Below are positions 7,446 to 11,089 of a stretch of 11,089 nucleotides of DNA, in pieces; the stretch's first letter is position 1; each line of letters opens with the position of its first letter. The notes beneath the pieces were generated by a model, which searched no databases, was not told where the DNA came from, and saw only the letters and a list, made by a program, of their open reading frames with translations. A program made the position numbers and the translations under genes. The stretch covers positions 1 to 11,089 of the forward strand of contig JAJXTA010000035.1 in the NCBI GenBank assembly GCA_021784265.1, written 5' to 3'. The DNA comes from a bacterium (GTDB taxonomy: Bacteria > Verrucomicrobiota > Verrucomicrobiia > Limisphaerales > J093).

Positions 7446-7464
7446 CGCACCTAACGGAGGTGCG
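7446..7464 (+). other. 7-bp hairpin between the metallohydrolase gene and murJ
   Basis: CGCACCT (7446-7452) and AGGTGCG (7458-7464) pair perfectly around a 5-nt AACGG loop. No T-run follows. It lies in the 103-bp gap before murJ, so it could tune the relative expression of the two genes or be an operator. Function is unknown. Confidence 0.3.
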
Positions 7465-7512
7465 CGCGGCGTCGCCGCCGGCCGGTCGTCTCCAGTCGGT
7501 CTCAGGCTGAGC

Positions 7513-9159
7513 ATGTCGCAGATGCTCAAATCCTCCGGGGCGATGGGGTTTGCCACGGCGGCCAGCCGGGTGCTCGGTTTGGTGCGGGAGCAGGTCTATG
7601 CCCGGTTCATGGGGGACGGTCCAGTGGCGAGCGCCTTTGTCCTGGCGTTTCAGATCCCCAACCTCTTCCGCCGCCTGCTCGGGGAGGGGGCGTTGACGGC
7701 GGCGTTCATCCCGATTTTCAAAGCCAAAGAGCGCCACGCCGGCGAAGTGGAGATGTGGCGGGCCGCCAACGCCGTCATCTCGGGCTTGGTCGTGGTCACC
7801 TGCCTGGTCGTGGGTCTGCTGATGCTGGCGATCAGCCTGATCCTGGCGTTGGCCTCAGCCCACTACACGCAAGCCGGGAGCGCGGTCTTTCCGCCCTACC
7901 CGGTCCCGATCCTGCGCGACGACACCCGCTTGATGTTGGCCCTGCTGCGGGTCATGGCGCCCTACCTCGTGCTGGTGTGCCTGGCCGCGCTGGCGATGGG
8001 GATGCTTAACGCTCGCGGCCACTTTTTCATCCCGGCGATGGGCTCGACCTCGTTGAACCTGGTGATGATCGCCTCGGTCTTGTTTCTGGCCCCCCACTTT
8101 GGGCGGCGGCTGGACCAACAGATCTTTGCGCTGGCGGTGGGCGTGGTCGTGGCCGGGCTGGCCCAGTTCGGTTTTCAGCTTCCCACGCTCTGGGCCGATG
8201 GTTTCCGCTACCGTTGGGTGAGTCCGTGGCGCGATGCGACGGTGCGCGAGGTTGTCCGCAAGATGATTCCGGCGGCGGTGGGGGTGGCGGCGTTTCAACT
8301 GAACGTCCTGCTCATCCAGACGATTGCCTTCTGGATCGACCGGTACATCGTGGCCTCCTTCAACTACGCCGTGCGGTTGATGGAATTTCCGCAAGGGGTG
8401 GTGGGGATCTCCCTGGCGACCTATCTGCTCGCGGCCCTGTCCGGACTCGCCAGCGAAAAGAATTATCCGGGGTTCCGCGCCACCCTCCGTGAGGGGCTCG
8501 GGCATTTGATCTTTGTCAATCTGATCGCCTCGGCGCTGTTGGTGGTGTTGGCGGAGCCGATTGTGCGGCTGCTCTTCGAGCACGGCGCCTTCAGCGCCAG
8601 CTCGACCCGGCGGGTGGCGCTGGCCCTGACCTGCCTGGCGCCGGGCCTGGTGGCCTTCTCGACGGTCAACGTCTTGGCGCGGTCCTTCTACGCCCTGGGG
8701 GACACCACCACCCCGATGAAGATCAGCGTGGTCTGTCTGGGGTTGAACCTGGTGTTCAGCCTTTGGTTTATCGGGCCGCTGCATCTGGCCGGGGCCGGCA
8801 TGGGCCTGGCCAACACCCTGAGCTCGGGCGTGAATGTCTGGCTCTTGCTCTACGCCCTGCGTCGGAAGCTGAGCCGGCTGGAGTTGGAAACCCTGCGCCC
8901 GCTGCTGGTGGCCTTGTTGGGGGCGGCGATCGTCGCGGGCGGTGTCGCCTGGCTGGTCCGGTGGGGGTGGGACGCTCAGGTGGGACACCAACGGTTGTTC
9001 GAGCGGCTGGGCGAGGTGTTTGTTCCCATGGCGGCCGGGGGGCTCGTGTATGTCCTGCTGGCCCTTTGGTTGAAGGTGCCGCAGGCGCGGGAGATGGGGG
9101 GCCTCCTGCTCAAGCGCCTGCGCGGGCGCAAGGGCGGCCAGGGAGAGGGTCCGGGTTAG
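7513..9159 (+). CDS. murJ: Lipid II flippase MurJ (MviN family)
   Basis: MurJ moves the lipid-linked peptidoglycan precursor lipid II across the inner membrane; it belongs to the MOP exporter superfamily and normally has 14 membrane helices. The 548-aa product has the N-terminal signature ASRVLGLVRE (17-26), AFQIPNLFRRLLGEGALTAAF (45-65), PYLVLVCLAALAMGMLNA (150-167), NYAVRLMEFPQGVVGISLAT (284-303) and FYALGDTTTPMKIS (392-405), with hydrophobic helices throughout and a basic C-terminal tail. Arg19, Arg25, Arg53 and Arg288 match E. coli Arg18, Arg24, Arg52 and Arg270 of the central cavity. The residue matching E. coli Asp39 is Ser40. The start was placed at MSQMLKSSGAMG because this is the usual family N-terminus; the open frame continues 47 codons upstream with no family resemblance. 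Length is slightly above the common 510-530. A DUF1573 gene follows after 60 bp. Confidence 0.95.
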   Translation: MSQMLKSSGAMGFATAASRVLGLVREQVYARFMGDGPVASAFVLAFQIPNLFRRLLGEGALTAAFIPIFKAKERHAGEVEMWRAANAVISGLVVVTCLVVGLLMLAISLILALASAHYTQAGSAVFPPYPVPILRDDTRLMLALLRVMAPYLVLVCLAALAMGMLNARGHFFIPAMGSTSLNLVMIASVLFLAPHFGRRLDQQIFALAVGVVVAGLAQFGFQLPTLWADGFRYRWVSPWRDATVREVVRKMIPAAVGVAAFQLNVLLIQTIAFWIDRYIVASFNYAVRLMEFPQGVVGISLATYLLAALSGLASEKNYPGFRATLREGLGHLIFVNLIASALLVVLAEPIVRLLFEHGAFSASSTRRVALALTCLAPGLVAFSTVNVLARSFYALGDTTTPMKISVVCLGLNLVFSLWFIGPLHLAGAGMGLANTLSSGVNVWLLLYALRRKLSRLELETLRPLLVALLGAAIVAGGVAWLVRWGWDAQVGHQRLFERLGEVFVPMAAGGLVYVLLALWLKVPQAREMGGLLLKRLRGRKGGQGEGPG

Positions 9160-9175
9160 GCCGCCACCCGCCAAG

Positions 9176-9187
9176 GTCCACGTGGAC
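9176..9187. other. Perfect 12-bp palindrome between murJ and the DUF1573 gene
   Basis: GTCCACGTGGAC is its own reverse complement and sits 16 bp after the murJ stop and 32 bp before the DUF1573 start. A palindrome of this size in a short gap could be a binding site for a dimeric regulator. No second copy is apparent in the other gaps, so chance remains possible. Confidence 0.25.
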
Positions 9188-9219
9188 ATCCCCCGCGCGG
9201 TCCGGTAGGCTCCGGTCGC

Positions 9220-10371
9220 ATGAAGCCGTTTTTGGCCTCTTTGTTCGTTGGCCTGCTCGTACCGGTGGCCGCCAATCGGGCTTGGGGGGATAACCAACCC
9301 CCACTACCCCCGGCCAGCGGGGTGCCGCCCGTCGCGGTGAGCGCCGGGGCGCGCATTCAGTTTGCCACCCCGGTCTATGACTTCGGCAAGACCAGCGCGG
9401 GTGAGCCGGTGGACCATAACTTCGTCTTCACCAACACCGGCACGGCCACCTTGGAGATCAGCGGCGTCCGGCCTACGTGCGGCTGCACCACCTCCGGGAC
9501 GTGGGACCGGCAGGTTGCCCCCGGCACGACCGGGAGTATTCCGATCCGGTTTAACCCTTCCAGCTACAGCGGGACGGTGGTCAAGACCATCGTGGTGACC
9601 TGCAACGACCCGACCCAGCCCAACGTGATTCTGCAGCTCAAGGGGGTCATTTGGCGGCCCATTGAGGTCAGCGCGAGCACCCTCTTTTTCAACGTCATCA
9701 ACGATGCGGAAACCAACGAGACCAAGGTGGTGCGAATCGTTAGCAATTTGGATGAGGCCCTGACGCTCTCGCCGCCCCAGTGCACCAATCGGGCCTTTCA
9801 GGTTGCCCTGGCCACGGTGCGGCCCGGCAAGGAATTCGAGCTGCGCGTCACCGCGGTGCCTCCCTTTGGTCCCGCGCTGACCCAGGCTCCGATCACCATC
9901 CCGACCTCCTCGGCGAAAATGCCGTCGATCATCGTCAATGCCTATGGCATGGCCCAGCCGGCGGTCATGGTGATGCCCACGCAACTGGTGCTGCCGGCCG
10001 GGCCCCTGACCGGGCCGGTTCGCACCGCCCTCATGATCCGCAACAACGGGCGGGCGCCGCTGAAGTTGTCGGATGGCTCCGTCAACGTCACCAACGCCCA
10101 GGTGCAGGTGATCGAGACCCTGCCCGGCCGGCTATTCAACGTGGGGGTGATCTTCCCGACCGGGTTGCTGCTCCAGCCGGGGCAGAAGATCCTGGTGAGC
10201 CTCAAATCGGACCACCCCAAATATCCCCTGATCAGCGTGCCGGTCTTCCAGCAGGCCCGGCCAGCCGCGCCCCGGCCGCCGGTCCGCCCAGCCCTGGCGC
10301 CTCGCCCGCGACCGGTCCCGACTGGCGGCCCGCCGCCGTTGCCGCCCTTGCCGCCGGTGCCCGGCAAATGA
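9220..10371 (+). CDS. Exported DUF1573 (ASH-like domain) protein with Pro-rich tail
   Basis: This 383-aa protein has a signal peptide (hydrophobic core LASLFVGLLVPVAA, 5-18; probable cleavage near AWG-DN at 21-25). Residues 45-142 form a DUF1573 domain, an immunoglobulin-like ASH-type beta sandwich: YDFGKTSAGEPVDHNFVFTN (53-72), the signature TCGCT (86-90) and APGTTGSIPIRFNP (100-113). Two more beta-rich segments follow, at about 145-245 and 247-343; the last has RNNGRAPLKL, typical of the same fold. The end (347-383) is a Pro/Arg tail with PPLPP repeats, possibly a periplasmic or wall-spanning linker. The function of DUF1573 is not established; Cys87 and Cys89 suggest metal or thiol chemistry. 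It is followed after 19 bp by a rhodanese gene, which suggests joint function. The ribosome binding site before the ATG is weak. Confidence 0.9.
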   Translation: MKPFLASLFVGLLVPVAANRAWGDNQPPLPPASGVPPVAVSAGARIQFATPVYDFGKTSAGEPVDHNFVFTNTGTATLEISGVRPTCGCTTSGTWDRQVAPGTTGSIPIRFNPSSYSGTVVKTIVVTCNDPTQPNVILQLKGVIWRPIEVSASTLFFNVINDAETNETKVVRIVSNLDEALTLSPPQCTNRAFQVALATVRPGKEFELRVTAVPPFGPALTQAPITIPTSSAKMPSIIVNAYGMAQPAVMVMPTQLVLPAGPLTGPVRTALMIRNNGRAPLKLSDGSVNVTNAQVQVIETLPGRLFNVGVIFPTGLLLQPGQKILVSLKSDHPKYPLISVPVFQQARPAAPRPPVRPALAPRPRPVPTGGPPPLPPLPPVPGK

Positions 10372-10379
10372 GGGAGGGG
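10372..10379 (+). promoter_or_regulatory. Shine-Dalgarno of the rhodanese gene
   Basis: GGGAGGGG starts right after the DUF1573 stop codon and lies 11 bases before a GTG. The spacing is slightly long but is the best available, so it supports translation from the GTG at 10391 and close linkage to the upstream gene. Confidence 0.5.
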
Positions 10380-10390
10380 TCCGCGACGAC

Positions 10391-11047
10391 GTGGGGCTGA
10401 GCCCGCCTGTGCGAACGACCGAGCCCACCCGAGTGATCGTCGAGGCCGGGGCGATCGCGCTCCTAGGGTTGGTATTCGCGTTGTTGGCCAATGCCCTTTC
10501 CCCGCGGGGGCTGTCGTTGAGCCGAGATTACTTCCCGCCGTCGCGCCCGGAAGCTGCCAGGGCCCAGCCCAGACCCGCGACCCATCCGAGTCTGCCGCAG
10601 ATGCCACCGACACCGCGCGCTTCGGCCCCGAGTGTCGTCGCGCGCCTGCGGGCGGCGGGCTTGCAGACGATCGGGCGGACGGAGGTGGTGCGGTGGTTCC
10701 ACGATCCGCGCTATGAACAGGAAGCGGTGGTATTCGTCGATGCCCGCAACGACGAACACTACGCTGAGGGCCACATTCCGGGCGCGTACCAGTTCGATCA
10801 TTACTATCCGGCTAAGTACTTGCCCACCGTGTTGCCGGTGTGCCAGACCGCGACGCGGGTGGTGGTCTATTGTGCCGGCGGTGATTGCGAGGACAGCGAG
10901 TTCGCGGCCCTGATGCTCCGCGACGCGGGGATCCCCGGAGACCGGCTCTGGGTTTATGCCGGCGGCATGACCGACTGGGCCACGAACAACTTGCCCATCG
11001 AACTCGGCCCGCGCAACAGCGGCGTCCGCCACTCCGCCTCCCCCTAA
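10391..11047 (+). CDS. Membrane-anchored rhodanese-like sulfurtransferase
   Basis: The 218-aa product has one membrane helix (about 15-36, VIVEAGAIALLGLVFALLANAL), a Pro-rich linker (48-80) and a rhodanese domain (about 92-206). Seen in the domain: VVFVDARNDEHYAEGHIPGA (113-132), the usual CH2A-type element, then VVVYCAGGDCEDSEFAA (157-173) with the putative active Cys161, and LWVYAGGMTDWATNNLPIE near the end. Rhodaneses pass sulfane sulfur as a Cys-persulfide; the domain here probably faces the periplasm, but topology is inferred. The active loop reads CAGGDCED, so a second Cys (166) replaces the usual Arg/Ser-type end of the CxxGxR loop. The GTG start is chosen from the preceding ribosome binding site; later GTG codons at 10409 and 10433 are alternatives. 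The stop overlaps the next start by one base. Confidence 0.85.
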   Translation: MGLSPPVRTTEPTRVIVEAGAIALLGLVFALLANALSPRGLSLSRDYFPPSRPEAARAQPRPATHPSLPQMPPTPRASAPSVVARLRAAGLQTIGRTEVVRWFHDPRYEQEAVVFVDARNDEHYAEGHIPGAYQFDHYYPAKYLPTVLPVCQTATRVVVYCAGGDCEDSEFAALMLRDAGIPGDRLWVYAGGMTDWATNNLPIELGPRNSGVRHSASP

Positions 11048-11089
11048 TGGGCGCCGCCTCCCCCACCAGTGCCGGCCCGCGCGGGTCCT
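11047..11089 (+). CDS. Start of a further gene, cut by the window end
   Basis: An ATG overlaps the rhodanese stop in the sequence TAATG, and the frame stays open for 14 codons to the end of the window (MGAASPTSAGPRGS). A one-base overlap of this type usually means translational coupling. The product cannot be identified from 14 residues. In related genomes I would expect a DoxX/MauE-type redox-associated membrane protein at this place, but that is an inference from memory of the neighbourhood, not from this sequence. Confidence 0.5.
   Translation, partial: MGAASPTSAGPRGS

Noticed and set aside
6639..7556. 305-codon minus-strand open frame opposite the metallohydrolase
   Set aside because: The plus-strand product has a complete metal-binding motif set; the antisense frame has none and runs into the murJ start.
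7855..9297. 480-codon open frame on the minus strand opposite murJ
   Set aside because: The plus strand encodes a clear MurJ. The antisense translation is full of Gln, His, Arg and Gly with no fold or signal, as expected from the complement of hydrophobic codons.

Overview
The window is GC-rich chromosomal DNA (roughly two thirds G+C by eye) that is almost fully coded. Its gene types point to a member of the Verrucomicrobiota, probably the Limisphaerales/Pedosphaera side. The clues are a pseudopilin with an [12 protein letters not shown] helix and a C-terminal H-Xn-DG motif, a secreted GH20-like protein with GGDPGHT and SEGxNDD motifs, and a DUF1573 protein beside a membrane-anchored rhodanese. 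This assignment rests on recognising the families; no 16S or marker search was possible.

The layout is two divergent gene blocks separated by 200 bp (6427-6626). The left block is on the minus strand, read from right to left: a type II pseudopilin-like protein (6426-5728), a large exported GH20/GH67-like protein (5625-3163), an exported TPR protein (3106-1418) and a Maf-family nucleotide pyrophosphatase (1311-541). Gaps are 56-106 bp, so co-transcription is plausible but not proven. Positions 1-540 hold no gene I can support, only a GC-rich hairpin and an 8-C run.

The right block is on the plus strand: a metallo-beta-lactamase-fold hydrolase (6627-7409), the lipid II flippase MurJ (7513-9159), an exported DUF1573 protein (9220-10371), a membrane-anchored rhodanese (10391-11047) and the first 14 codons of another gene that overlaps the rhodanese stop in a TAATG junction (11047-11089). 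The last three are packed tightly and look translationally linked.

Functionally, murJ and maf are housekeeping genes (cell wall precursor export; hydrolysis of non-canonical nucleotides). The GH-like protein, TPR protein and pseudopilin look like envelope or secreted proteins of the kind abundant in polysaccharide-degrading Verrucomicrobiota. The DUF1573-rhodanese-next-gene set may be a periplasmic sulfur or redox module. I do not see a mobile element, CRISPR array, rRNA, tRNA, toxin-antitoxin pair or defence island. No obviously new system stands out. The best leads are the GH20-like protein whose catalytic Glu position is Pro, the MurJ with Ser at a position that is acidic in E. coli, and the DUF1573-rhodanese unit.
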